NCBI GenBank assembly: GCA_964504305.1
Contig: CAZDEB010000001.1
Span: 124,001 to 188,000, forward strand
Direction: 5' to 3'
Source: UBA11606 sp964504305
GTDB lineage: Bacteria; Actinomycetota; Acidimicrobiia; Acidimicrobiales; Aldehydirespiratoraceae
DNA length: 64,000 bases
Shown here: positions 17,234 to 24,748 of the stretch, in pieces
How positions within the stretch are numbered: position 1 is the stretch's first letter
How the letters are laid out: each line of letters starts with the position of its first letter
Program-made: the position numbers and the translations under genes
The notes under the pieces: generated by a model
Told to the model about the DNA's origin: nothing
Seen by the model: the letters and a program-made list of their open reading frames with translations, nothing else
Database searches by the model: none

Positions 17234-17776
17234 CTACGTTGCTGCGATCAGGGTGTCGATTGAGGGGCGGTCATCGGGGCCGGCGCTCCAGAAACCCCAG
17301 GCGAGTGTGCCGTCGGGGGCAATCACGAAATCGCCGCCGAGTTGTAACGAGTCCTCGGTCGGTGGGCGCACATCTCTCAGGCCGCCGTGTCGGATGATCT
17401 CCCAGTAACGCTTGGCGGCCCGCCAGCCCCATACCCGATGGGCTGCGCCGCGACCGAGTCCGTAAGCGCGGTATGCGTCGCGTGTCGAGTCGGTCACCAC
17501 AGCGAACGGCAAATCTTGGCGATCGACATACTCCGACAGGGCATCGGCGCCGGTGAACGTGATCAGCACGACCGTGGTGGCCGGAGCGAATTCGTCGAGA
17601 CGGTCGCGCACGGCGACCGCGTGAGCGGCGCAAGGCAGTCAATGGATGTGGCGATGGAAGATCACCACAATTGTCTCGCCAAGATGGTCGGCGAGGGTCC
17701 ACCGTTCCCCGGTTGCCGTGAGAGCCTCGATAGGAGGCGCTGGTTTCCCGATCGAGGGCCGAGACAGTGTCGCCAT
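17234..17776 (-). CDS. Probable selenoprotein: PRXL2/SelU-like peroxiredoxin-like protein with in-frame UGA
   Basis: Read through one TGA (17641-17639), this frame encodes 180 residues of the AhpC-TSA_2 (PRXL2) thioredoxin-fold family. ATG 17776 starts MATLSRPSIGKPAPPIEAL, strand beta-1 gives GETIVVIFHRHIH, then the TGA as residue 46, then LPCAAHAVAVRDRLDEF. The TGA lies where the family has the first Cys of CxxC, giving U-L-P-C (Cys49). The C-terminal family blocks DLPFAVVTDSTRDAYRAYGL and DSLQLGGDFVIAPDGTLAW are intact and in the same frame. A SECIS-like hairpin follows the TGA. The animal homologue SelU uses Sec at this position. No Sec machinery gene is in this window, so a nonsense mutation is the alternative. 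It is divergent from the PhyH gene by 90 bases. Presumed role: thiol redox or peroxide detoxification in the cytoplasm. Confidence 0.8.
17600..17641 (-). promoter_or_regulatory. Candidate bacterial SECIS element with its UGA
   Basis: The TGA is at 17641-17639. Twenty nucleotides later the mRNA can form a perfect 6-bp stem GGUCGC/GCGACC, extended by a C-G and a G-U pair below it, with the 5-base loop CGUGC (17612-17608). The loop begins 27 nucleotides after the UGA and has G as its second base followed by U. This fits the general bacterial SECIS pattern: a stem-loop just downstream with an early G in a short apical loop. The stem lies wholly within coding sequence. Confidence 0.65.
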
Positions 17777-17866
17777 GCAAGGAGTGTGGCCTTTGCGGAA
17801 GGCATTTTGCGACCGATGGTTACCACGCCGTACATTCGGGTCGACGTTCGAACAGGGTGAGGAGCG

Positions 17867-19141
17867 ATGGGATCAGTCGATCAGCGGTGTCGCTGGCAAC
17901 GAGACATCCGCGACTTCGAGCTTGACGAGCTGATCGACTCGGTGTTCGTGGCCGCCATCGCGAACCACGGCGAATTGGCTGGCCACGGGGTCGAAGTGAT
18001 GTCGCAGCCCGATCTGGGGCTGGTCGCGGACGGCCGCGAAATCAGTTTGCGGCTCGTATCGGGAGCGTTGCGACTCGCGCAAGGTCTGGGTAACTCGGCC
18101 CTCGTCGCCGAGCTCAACACTGATGCCCTGTCTGATTTGGTGCAGGACCGCCAATCGACGATGGGTCTGGCAATGACGTCGCGGGTGAAGATCCTTCGAG
18201 GGTCACTCGACGATTGGATTCGGTGGGAACCAGTGCTGAGGGCTCTGTTCGAAGGTCGCCCGGTCTACGAGCCGGGAGCGGTGGTGCTGCGGGACCTCAA
18301 CGACGATCGGTTGGATCTCGAGCGAGTCTTTACCCTCGGCGACGACCTCGAGGAGATGTCCAACTTCTTGTCGCAGGCAGGGTTTTTGCACCTTCGAGGG
18401 GTTTTTGACGAAGTCGAGATGGCCAGCGTCGGGTCCGATATCGACGATGCCGTCAAGTCGGCCGAACCCGACAGCAGCGATTACTGGTGGTGTACCAACA
18501 CCGACGGTGATCAGCTGGCCGTTCGGGTGCTCAACTTTCAGGATCGGTCCAGTCAAGCCGCAGAGCTGATCGCTGACGAACGAATTGCCTGGGTCGGTTC
18601 GATCACCGGCGACGGCCATCTGACGCCGAAGAGTTGTGAAGGTTTGGTCAAGCCCCTCGACGTGGTGTCTGGTTTGTCTGATCTTCCGTGGCACAAGGAT
18701 TGCGGCCAGGGCCTTCATAGCTACAAGTGCAACAGTCTTACCGTTGGCGTCTCGGTGACTGGTGCCGACCGTGTCAGTGGGGCCCTTGGCGTTGTTCCCG
18801 GATCTAATCGAGCGAACACGGTGCCGTCGATGCGCGACCGAACACTCGACTTGAAGTCTCGGCTTCTGGAAACCGACGTCGGCGACTTGACGGTGCATTG
18901 CAGCGACACTTTGCATCGCGCCTACCCGCCCAGTCGCCGGTCCCGCAAGGTTGTGTATACGAGTCTTTCGCTGCCGCCGCAGCCGGGCGATACCGAGACA
19001 CCAAACCGGCGCTACAGCCGGTCGGCTCGATCGGAGTTGTCGTCGGTGCGTGACCGTATTGAGGCCGCCGACAACGAAGACGCGGCTAATCCCTTTGTTG
19101 CTGCTCCGACCGACTCTCGACGTGGTGGCGAAGCTCGCTGA
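17867..19141 (+). CDS. Phytanoyl-CoA dioxygenase (PhyH) family oxygenase
   Basis: A 424-residue Fe(II)/2-oxoglutarate oxygenase. The catalytic C-terminal half begins with LSQAGFLHLRGVFDEVEM; the iron ligands are in LPWHKDCGQGLHSY (HxD, about His276/Asp278) and HCSDTLHRAYPPSRR (distal His about 350, with a following Arg for 2-oxoglutarate). The N-terminal 170 residues have no domain I recognise. GGTGAGGAG just before the ATG is a good ribosome binding site. It is divergent from the selenoprotein candidate, and its last 56 bases overlap the 3' end of the convergent nitroreductase gene. Substrate unknown; PhyH enzymes hydroxylate lipids, halogenate or tailor natural products. Confidence 0.82.
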   Translation: MGSVDQRCRWQRDIRDFELDELIDSVFVAAIANHGELAGHGVEVMSQPDLGLVADGREISLRLVSGALRLAQGLGNSALVAELNTDALSDLVQDRQSTMGLAMTSRVKILRGSLDDWIRWEPVLRALFEGRPVYEPGAVVLRDLNDDRLDLERVFTLGDDLEEMSNFLSQAGFLHLRGVFDEVEMASVGSDIDDAVKSAEPDSSDYWWCTNTDGDQLAVRVLNFQDRSSQAAELIADERIAWVGSITGDGHLTPKSCEGLVKPLDVVSGLSDLPWHKDCGQGLHSYKCNSLTVGVSVTGADRVSGALGVVPGSNRANTVPSMRDRTLDLKSRLLETDVGDLTVHCSDTLHRAYPPSRRSRKVVYTSLSLPPQPGDTETPNRRYSRSARSELSSVRDRIEAADNEDAANPFVAAPTDSRRGGEAR

Positions 19142-20147
19142 GCACTTCGTGCATCTCGGCCTTGATGGTCGAGCGAACGTTGTTGATGATCTCGGTTTCG
19201 GCTGCGGGCTCGTTGACGACTGATTGGTTTAGGACGCGACCGGCGGGATCAAGCTGGGCGGTGAATCTAACGCGACTGCCCACTCCCTGGTCGAGGATCT
19301 CGATGCGCCAGGTAGTCGACGAGTCGACGTCGGCTGGGTCGTTCCACTCGAGCATTCGGCCCTGGATTATTTCCGATGCACTGTTGCGGATCGCTGGTTC
19401 GAGCGCGGAGATCGCCGGCCAGACCTTGCGTGGCGACGCGGCGATATCGACTTCTGCTACCACCCCTTGACCATCGGCGAGGTGGGTGTCGCCGTCGGCG
19501 GAAGGCCGCTCACGGGTGTAGCCCCAGCGTTCGAAGTAGGTGATTTCGGAGGCTGAGCGGCGTGCCGCGGGACGAAAGTCGGTCCCGATGGTGTAGGCGA
19601 CTGGGAAGGTGACGACAGTGGTGACGCCTTCGGGAATTTCGAGGATCCCGGCGAGGTCGTCGACGTTGGCGTTGAGCATTGTTGTCCAAGTCGTCCCGAG
19701 ACCGCGGGCCCGCAACGCAAGGTTGAAGCTCCAAGCGGCCTGCAGAACCGAGTCGAACAACCCCGGCCGGCCCGAGTCGTCGTGGATCCCCCAGATTGCC
19801 GCGATGACGAGAGCGGGCGCTTTGGCGAAGTTGTCGACCAGGTAGGCGCTGGAAGAAAAAACCTGCTCCTTGGAGTGTCCGGTGCCATCGAGTCGATCGG
19901 CGACGTCGGTCATGAAGGACCCCGATCGTCGGTAGATGTCTCCGAGTCGAGCTTTTGTTGTTGGGTCTTTGACAACGATCCAGCGGCGGCTGGCGTCGTT
20001 GCCGCCGCTCGGTGCCTGTTCGGCGAGGTCGATGCATTCGAAGATGATGTGGTCGGGGACGGGCCGGTCAAAGTCGAGTCGTTTGCGCACCGACCGAGTG
20101 GTGCTCAACAGTCGGTCGGTTTCGGCAGTGTCGAAGGGTTCGGTCAC
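19086..20147 (-). CDS. Nitroreductase-SRPBCC fusion protein
   Basis: A 353-residue fusion. Residues 1 to about 205 form an FMN nitroreductase (TTRSVRKRLDFDRPVPDHII, APSGGNDASRRWIVV, LRARGLGTTWTTML). Residues about 225-345 resemble an SRPBCC polyketide-cyclase or lipid-binding domain (GVVAEVDIAASPRKVWPAIS, then WRIEILDQGVGSRVRFTAQL). The tail is charged and helical. The combination suggests reduction of a hydrophobic ligand held by the second domain, which is inference. It overlaps the stop of the upstream SCO6745-family gene's partner by four bases at its start (ATGA) and runs 56 bases into the convergent PhyH gene at its end. Confidence 0.84.
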   Translation of the reverse strand: MTEPFDTAETDRLLSTTRSVRKRLDFDRPVPDHIIFECIDLAEQAPSGGNDASRRWIVVKDPTTKARLGDIYRRSGSFMTDVADRLDGTGHSKEQVFSSSAYLVDNFAKAPALVIAAIWGIHDDSGRPGLFDSVLQAAWSFNLALRARGLGTTWTTMLNANVDDLAGILEIPEGVTTVVTFPVAYTIGTDFRPAARRSASEITYFERWGYTRERPSADGDTHLADGQGVVAEVDIAASPRKVWPAISALEPAIRNSASEIIQGRMLEWNDPADVDSSTTWRIEILDQGVGSRVRFTAQLDPAGRVLNQSVVNEPAAETEIINNVRSTIKAEMHEVLSELRHHVESRSEQQQRD

Positions 20148-20896
20148 GACGGATGCTCGCTGGCGTAGACCCGGGCTGCTTTGGCGAGAGTGCGAAGTTC
20201 TTGGCGTTCTTCGTCGGACAACAAGTCGAGGTCGAGCGCGTGGAGCTGATCAGTGTGGGTTTCGATTGCTTCTCGCTGTTCGGCTTGGCTGCTGACGTCG
20301 GGGAACGGTTCGGCCCAGCCGAACAGTCGGGCGTTCCATTCTCCTGTTGGGCCGGTCATGATCGCCGCGAGTGGAGACATCGACGCGGCCTGAACGGCGA
20401 CGACGTGGCGGCTGAACCTCAACTCCCGCATTACTTGGGCGAGCTGAAATGTTCGCGCCGGCCCGGGCTTGGTCGGCAGCGGCATGTCGCGCCAGCCGAC
20501 GAATAGTGGCGCGCCGCGGGGATCGGCGTTGTCGACGACCTTGCTCAAGATGTCGCCGAGGCGTTCGATGCCGGGCATTTGGGCGAGGTGCTCGGCTCCC
20601 CATTCTTGGCAGATCTCGGTATAGACGGCTGCCCCGGCCAGCGGGCTCATGGCCGATCGGCCGTCGTGCACCATCTGGCGCATGGTGTTGGGTTCCCAGA
20701 AAAACGCCGCGCCGACGACGTTGTCGACCGGACAGTCTCCCAGGACACCGAGTCGGCCAACGGCGTAGGCCCCAAGTCCGGGAGCGCGGAGTCCCCGGTT
20801 GGCCGCTTTGGTGATGGTGTCGTCGTTGATCAGCCATGGCATGGCCAGCATCCCGATCGAACCTCGGAGGCTGCGGGCGACGGTCGTGCTCTGCAT
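20144..20896 (-). CDS. SCO6745/SalK-family protein
   Basis: A 250-residue soluble protein of the actinobacterial SCO6745 family, to which SalK belongs. Recognisable features are the RAPGLGAYAVGRLGVLGDCP block (all-helical start) and VVGAAFFWEPNTMRQMV, corresponding to the family's Phe-rich 'A-F-Y-F-N-P' block. No enzyme activity is firmly established for the family. AGGAGAGA stands six bases before the ATG at 20896, deciding that start over an upstream in-frame ATG. Its stop overlaps the ATG of the following nitroreductase fusion, so the two are translationally coupled downstream of the VOC gene. Confidence 0.72.
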   Translation of the reverse strand: MQSTTVARSLRGSIGMLAMPWLINDDTITKAANRGLRAPGLGAYAVGRLGVLGDCPVDNVVGAAFFWEPNTMRQMVHDGRSAMSPLAGAAVYTEICQEWGAEHLAQMPGIERLGDILSKVVDNADPRGAPLFVGWRDMPLPTKPGPARTFQLAQVMRELRFSRHVVAVQAASMSPLAAIMTGPTGEWNARLFGWAEPFPDVSSQAEQREAIETHTDQLHALDLDLLSDEERQELRTLAKAARVYASEHPS

Positions 20897-20942
20897 GTCG
20901 ATCTCTCCTGGTGGGTCTTGGCGGTTGGTGGCAGGGGCGGGT

Positions 20943-21365
20943 CTAGTCGGTAGCGAAGACTTGGCTGTCGTCGGCAAACGACTTGAACTCGAGTGCGTTT
21001 CCCGACGGGTCAAGGAAAAACATTGTGTGCTGCTCGCCGGCCTCGCCCGCAAATCGAACGTGGGGTTCGATCACGAACTCGACGCCGTCTCGGCGGAGTC
21101 GGTCGGCCAAAGATTGCCAAGCGGCAAGGTCGAGAAGTACCCCGAAGTGCGGCACTGGCACCGAGTCGCCGTCGACGGGGTTGTGGCCGGCGACGGTTCG
21201 GGCGCCGGCTATCTGGTGGATCACTAGTTGGTGGCCGTACGCATCGAAATCGACCCATTGAGCCGACGAGCGGCCTTCCTCGAATCCGAGGGTGTTTCGA
21301 TAGAAACGGCGGGCCTCGGCAAGGTCCGAGACTGGTACGGCAAGGTGAAATCTGGGGATTTTCAT
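20943..21365 (-). CDS. VOC family (glyoxalase/dioxygenase-like) protein
   Basis: A 140-residue paired-beta-alpha-beta metal-binding protein. RFHLAVPVSDLAEARRFYRN is the opening beta-alpha unit; the motif WVDFDAYGHQLVIHQ supplies one His, and VPHFGVLLDLAAW and HTMFFLDPSGNALEFKSF supply the second His and the last Glu. GGAG stands before the ATG at 21365. It is first in a short operon with the SCO6745-family and nitroreductase fusion genes, 46 bases ahead. Such stand-alone VOC proteins act on diverse small molecules or bind antibiotics; nothing here fixes the substrate. Confidence 0.86.
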   Translation of the reverse strand: MKIPRFHLAVPVSDLAEARRFYRNTLGFEEGRSSAQWVDFDAYGHQLVIHQIAGARTVAGHNPVDGDSVPVPHFGVLLDLAAWQSLADRLRRDGVEFVIEPHVRFAGEAGEQHTMFFLDPSGNALEFKSFADDSQVFATD

Positions 21366-21517
21366 GGCGCTTACTCCAGCGGCTGATGTTCGGGAAAGAG
21401 TACCGAGAGTGAGTGGTCCACCGCGGTCCGCAAAGGATCCCTGAGCGGCGCGGACGGAGTCATATGATCGTGATCGGATCAGGTCGCGAGACCACAAGCG
21501 GGGGCGAAGAAAGAGGT

Positions 21518-22630
21518 ATGGCGACCAGCGTAGACCTAACCCCATCGGACACGATCGGAGTAGACGAACTCCGATCGGTGGCGTTGGGTGGTGCGATTTA
21601 TGGCAGCGGGGGTAGTTCGCTTCGAGCGAGTCTTCGGGTGGTCGACGAGATTGTTGCTCTGCTGGGCGATCGTCGCATCGCCGTTGTTGGCCTGCCGGAG
21701 CTTGGAGCGGGCGCGCATGTCGCGGTGCCGGCGGCCTTTCCGCGGCTGGGTTCGGCCGCCTCGGTTGAGGCCGCGGCTTCGGCATTTGCGACGCTTGGTT
21801 CGAGCGTGTCGTACCCAATCGACGCGGTGTTGCCGGGTGACGCCGGCGGTACTCAACTGTTGATCGCGCTCGGCGTTGCTGCGGCTACCGGGCTGCCGGT
21901 TGTCGATGCGTCGGGAGCGGCACGCTCGGTGTCGGAGCTGACAATGACCAGTTGGGCCGCGGGCAAGGTGTCGCCTGGCGCAGTGGTGTTGGCCGACGGC
22001 GACGAATCGGTGTCGGTGCCGACCGATTCTGCTGCTGGTGCCGAGCGGGTGGTTCATTCTTTGCGGCGTAGCGATGCTGCGCCGGGTTCGGTGGGTGCCG
22101 CGACTTGGTTGATGTCGGGCGCTTTGTGTCGGTCGCACTCAATTCCTGGCACGGTTACGGCGGCTCGCGAGCTGGGGGAGCGGGTGCGCAATGCTCGCGT
22201 CGCGGGGCAAGATCCGATAGTCGCGGTGGCCGCTACTGATATCGCCGCGGTGGTGGGGCGCGGCGAACTGGCTGATGTGGTGGTGCATCTGCACCCTGAT
22301 GCCGAACGTTTCGATATTCGCATTGATACGCCTGATGGTCCGGTTGAGGTCCGCTCGATTGCTTCGCATTTGCAGGTTTGGCGAGCGGGTGCGGCCCCGG
22401 TGGTGGGCGCTCCTGATCTGATCTCGGTGTTGGGTCCGGATGCTTCTCCGCTCACCCCGCGAGAGCTCAGCGTGCCCGACATGGCTGGGGTGGATCTTGC
22501 TGTTGTCGTGTTCAGGGCTCCGGCCCGGAGTCGGGTGACCGCTATCTTCGATGCGTTCCGGGGACTACACGAACGCCTCGGCTACGGGGGCGGGCCGATC
22601 GACTTCGACCCGCGTCAACGGTCGTTCTAG
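21518..22630 (+). CDS. DUF917 (S-methyl thiohydantoin desulfurase domain) protein
   Basis: A 370-residue protein of the DUF917 family, named after its occurrence in S-methyl thiohydantoin metabolism and commonly found beside hydantoinase/oxoprolinase genes. Visible family features are GGAIYGSGGSSLRASLRVVD, PIDAVLPGDAGGTQLLIALG (family ExGG-type block), and VVGAPDLISVLGPDASPLTP near the C-terminus. The start is ATG 21518 with AAAGAGG upstream; the in-frame extension to 21413 lacks homology. It leads a three-gene unit with a CobW GTPase and an MFS transporter. Amide or hydantoin metabolism is plausible but unproven. Confidence 0.8.
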   Translation: MATSVDLTPSDTIGVDELRSVALGGAIYGSGGSSLRASLRVVDEIVALLGDRRIAVVGLPELGAGAHVAVPAAFPRLGSAASVEAAASAFATLGSSVSYPIDAVLPGDAGGTQLLIALGVAAATGLPVVDASGAARSVSELTMTSWAAGKVSPGAVVLADGDESVSVPTDSAAGAERVVHSLRRSDAAPGSVGAATWLMSGALCRSHSIPGTVTAARELGERVRNARVAGQDPIVAVAATDIAAVVGRGELADVVVHLHPDAERFDIRIDTPDGPVEVRSIASHLQVWRAGAAPVVGAPDLISVLGPDASPLTPRELSVPDMAGVDLAVVVFRAPARSRVTAIFDAFRGLHERLGYGGGPIDFDPRQRSF

Positions 22631-22670
22631 CGTCTGGCCAACCGCGGCCGTGGCGCCGTCAACTGACACG

Positions 22671-23618
22671 ATGGACCCTATGACTGGACCTATCGGCGGC
22701 TCGCTTGCAGATCGGCCGATCGCTGTCACGATTGTTGGGGGCTATCTCGGTGCCGGAAAGACCACGCTGGTAAATCGGCTACTGGCCGCGGGCGAGCCGG
22801 GTTTGGCGGTGATGGTCAATGACTTTGGCGAAATCAACGTCGACGCGGCGCTCATCGAGTCTCACGACGGTCGGACCATCACGCTCACCAACGGCTGTAT
22901 TTGTTGCAGCATGGTTGATGGGTTTGCTTCGGCGCTGGCCGACCTGGTGCTGTTCGAACCTCGGCCGGCGCGGTTGGTGATCGAGGCTTCGGGCGTGGCC
23001 GACCCGGCGAGCATCGCGGCTTACTGTCACCGGCGCGGAATAGTGCTGGATCTGGTGTTGGTGGTGGCCGCGGCCGATTCGTTGCCGGACAATCTCAGCG
23101 ATCGTTACGTTGGCGAAACTGTGGCGCGGCAGTTGAGGTCGGCCGATGTGGTTGCCCTCAACAAGGTCGATCTGGTTGATGCCAATGGCCTCGCCGAGGC
23201 AACGGCGTTGATCAGATCTTCGAGTCAGGCCGCGATAGTCGAGGTCTGCGATGGCGCGGTGTCTCGTGACGTGGTGTTTGGTTCGACCCGCTCAACTCGC
23301 CACGAGTCCGCGTCCGAACGGGAGGCCTCATCGTCGGATCTGGCCCAGTTCGAGTCGTGGAGCTTTGCGACCGATTCGCCCCTCGATGAGCACCGGTTCA
23401 GGCGCTTTGTCGAGCAGCTTCCCCGATCGATTGTGCGGGCCAAGGGGTTGGTGCGCTTCGAGTCGGACAGGCCCCGGTTGGTGTTTCAGCGGGTTGGTGC
23501 CCGCTGGTCGCTCGAGGAATCGAGCGGCGATACCAGAGGTTCTGACGGGACCGAGATTGTGCTGGTTGGCTTGCCGGGCGCGATCACCGACGAGCAGATC
23601 GCCGCGGCTTTGCTGTGA
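22671..23618 (+). CDS. CobW/COG0523 family GTPase metallochaperone
   Basis: A 315-residue G3E GTPase. Walker A GGYLGAGKTTLVN (residues 23-35), NDFGEINVD, the metal-binding CxCC motif GCICC (76-79), VIEASGVADP (Walker B region) and the guanine motif LNKVDL are all present. The C-terminal CobW_C domain (IVRAKGLVRFESDRPRLVFQ) is intact. Family members insert zinc or cobalt into client enzymes. Placement between a DUF917 gene and a transporter suggests metal delivery to a neighbouring hydrolase, which is inference. Its last codons overlap the GTG start of the MFS gene (GTGA). Confidence 0.9.
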   Translation: MDPMTGPIGGSLADRPIAVTIVGGYLGAGKTTLVNRLLAAGEPGLAVMVNDFGEINVDAALIESHDGRTITLTNGCICCSMVDGFASALADLVLFEPRPARLVIEASGVADPASIAAYCHRRGIVLDLVLVVAAADSLPDNLSDRYVGETVARQLRSADVVALNKVDLVDANGLAEATALIRSSSQAAIVEVCDGAVSRDVVFGSTRSTRHESASEREASSSDLAQFESWSFATDSPLDEHRFRRFVEQLPRSIVRAKGLVRFESDRPRLVFQRVGARWSLEESSGDTRGSDGTEIVLVGLPGAITDEQIAAALL

Positions 23619-24748
23619 CCAGTCGCCCGATCGTCGCGACTTTGGTCGCGGCCACCATCGCCACCGTGTATCCAGGATTTCTGATTGGAGCGTTGTCGGT
23701 TCAGGTCAGCGACGAGTTCGATGTAGGGGCCGCGACCTACGGCTGGGCCTTGGGTGGGTTTTTCTTGGCCGCGACGGTCACGTCGGTGTTCGGTGGACGG
23801 CTGGTTCAGCGGATAGGCCCACGCCGCCAGATCACGGTCGCGTTGGGTGCGACGATGTTGGCCCAAATCGGCATTGTCTTGTTCAGCAGTTCTTTCGGTG
23901 TCGTGGTTGGGTTGCTGGCGGTGTGCGGCGTGGTCAATGCCGCGAATCAAGCGGCGATCAACTTGGCGCTGACCCAAGCTCAGCTCCCGCGGCTCGGGTT
24001 GGCGATCGCGTTGAAGCAGTCGGGTATGCCGTCGGCGTCGTTGCTGAGCGGACTCGCAGTTCCGACGCTGGCATTGACTCTCGGTTGGCGAGCGGCCTAC
24101 CTGGTGGGCGCGGTGATTGCCGCGGCGGCGCTGGTCTTGGTCGTGCGCTGGATCGCGCCGGTGCCGCCCAGCGAGCGGCTGAAGGTCAAGCCGGTGTCGT
24201 CGCCGCGGGCCTTGAGGTGGGCTTTCGTCGCCGGTGCGTTCCTAGCGTTTTCGGCCGGCGCGTTGAACGCCTGGATCGTGGCGTCGGGGGTTGACGCCGG
24301 CTTGAGCGAGGGCGCGGCGGGGGTGATGTTGAGTCTGGGCGCGGCGTGCGGCATTGCGGTTCGGTTGTCGGTGGGCGCTCGGGTCGACGCGATGAGGTCG
24401 AGGCCGTTCATGGCTGCGGCCGGTGCCTCAGCGGTCGGCGCCGTTGGTTTGTTGGCGTTGGGCGGTGGCCGCGGTGCGATGCTTCATGTGGGCGCGACGC
24501 TGGTGGCGTTTGCCTTCGGCTGGGTTTGGCCGGTGTTCACCAACTTCGGCGTGATGCGCACCAACGGCAGGGCCTCGGGCGCAGCCAGCGGGGTTACTCA
24601 GATGGGGGTGTATCTCGGGGTCTTCGTCGCGCCGCTCGCTACGGGCTGGCTGATCGATCACTACGGGTTCGCCACCATGTGGACGGTCACGGCCGTCGCG
24701 GGATTGTGTGGAGCGGCGTCGCTGTTGCGGATCGCGGACGAGTTCTAG
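23615..24748 (+). CDS. MFS family transporter
   Basis: A 377-residue polytopic membrane protein with the major facilitator pattern: about twelve hydrophobic segments and the cytoplasmic loop GGRLVQRIGPRRQ between helices 2 and 3. A second, related loop (SVGARVDAMRSRP) separates helices 8 and 9. The central charged loop ERLKVKPVSSPR divides the two halves. GTG 23615 overlaps the CobW stop, giving translational coupling. It converges with the unknown gene at 24745, overlapping by four bases. Substrate and direction of transport are not evident. Confidence 0.88.
   Translation: MTSRPIVATLVAATIATVYPGFLIGALSVQVSDEFDVGAATYGWALGGFFLAATVTSVFGGRLVQRIGPRRQITVALGATMLAQIGIVLFSSSFGVVVGLLAVCGVVNAANQAAINLALTQAQLPRLGLAIALKQSGMPSASLLSGLAVPTLALTLGWRAAYLVGAVIAAAALVLVVRWIAPVPPSERLKVKPVSSPRALRWAFVAGAFLAFSAGALNAWIVASGVDAGLSEGAAGVMLSLGAACGIAVRLSVGARVDAMRSRPFMAAAGASAVGAVGLLALGGGRGAMLHVGATLVAFAFGWVWPVFTNFGVMRTNGRASGAASGVTQMGVYLGVFVAPLATGWLIDHYGFATMWTVTAVAGLCGAASLLRIADEF

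Noticed and set aside
17234..17611. Short peroxiredoxin-like gene starting at an internal GTG (17611).
   Set aside because: The thioredoxin-fold start, the CxxC-equivalent site and a proper ATG lie upstream in the same frame past a TGA; the GTG falls in the SECIS-like loop and has no ribosome binding site.
17387..17860. Plus-strand open frame over the peroxiredoxin-like gene.
   Set aside because: It is the complement of a gene with clear family homology and has no homology itself.
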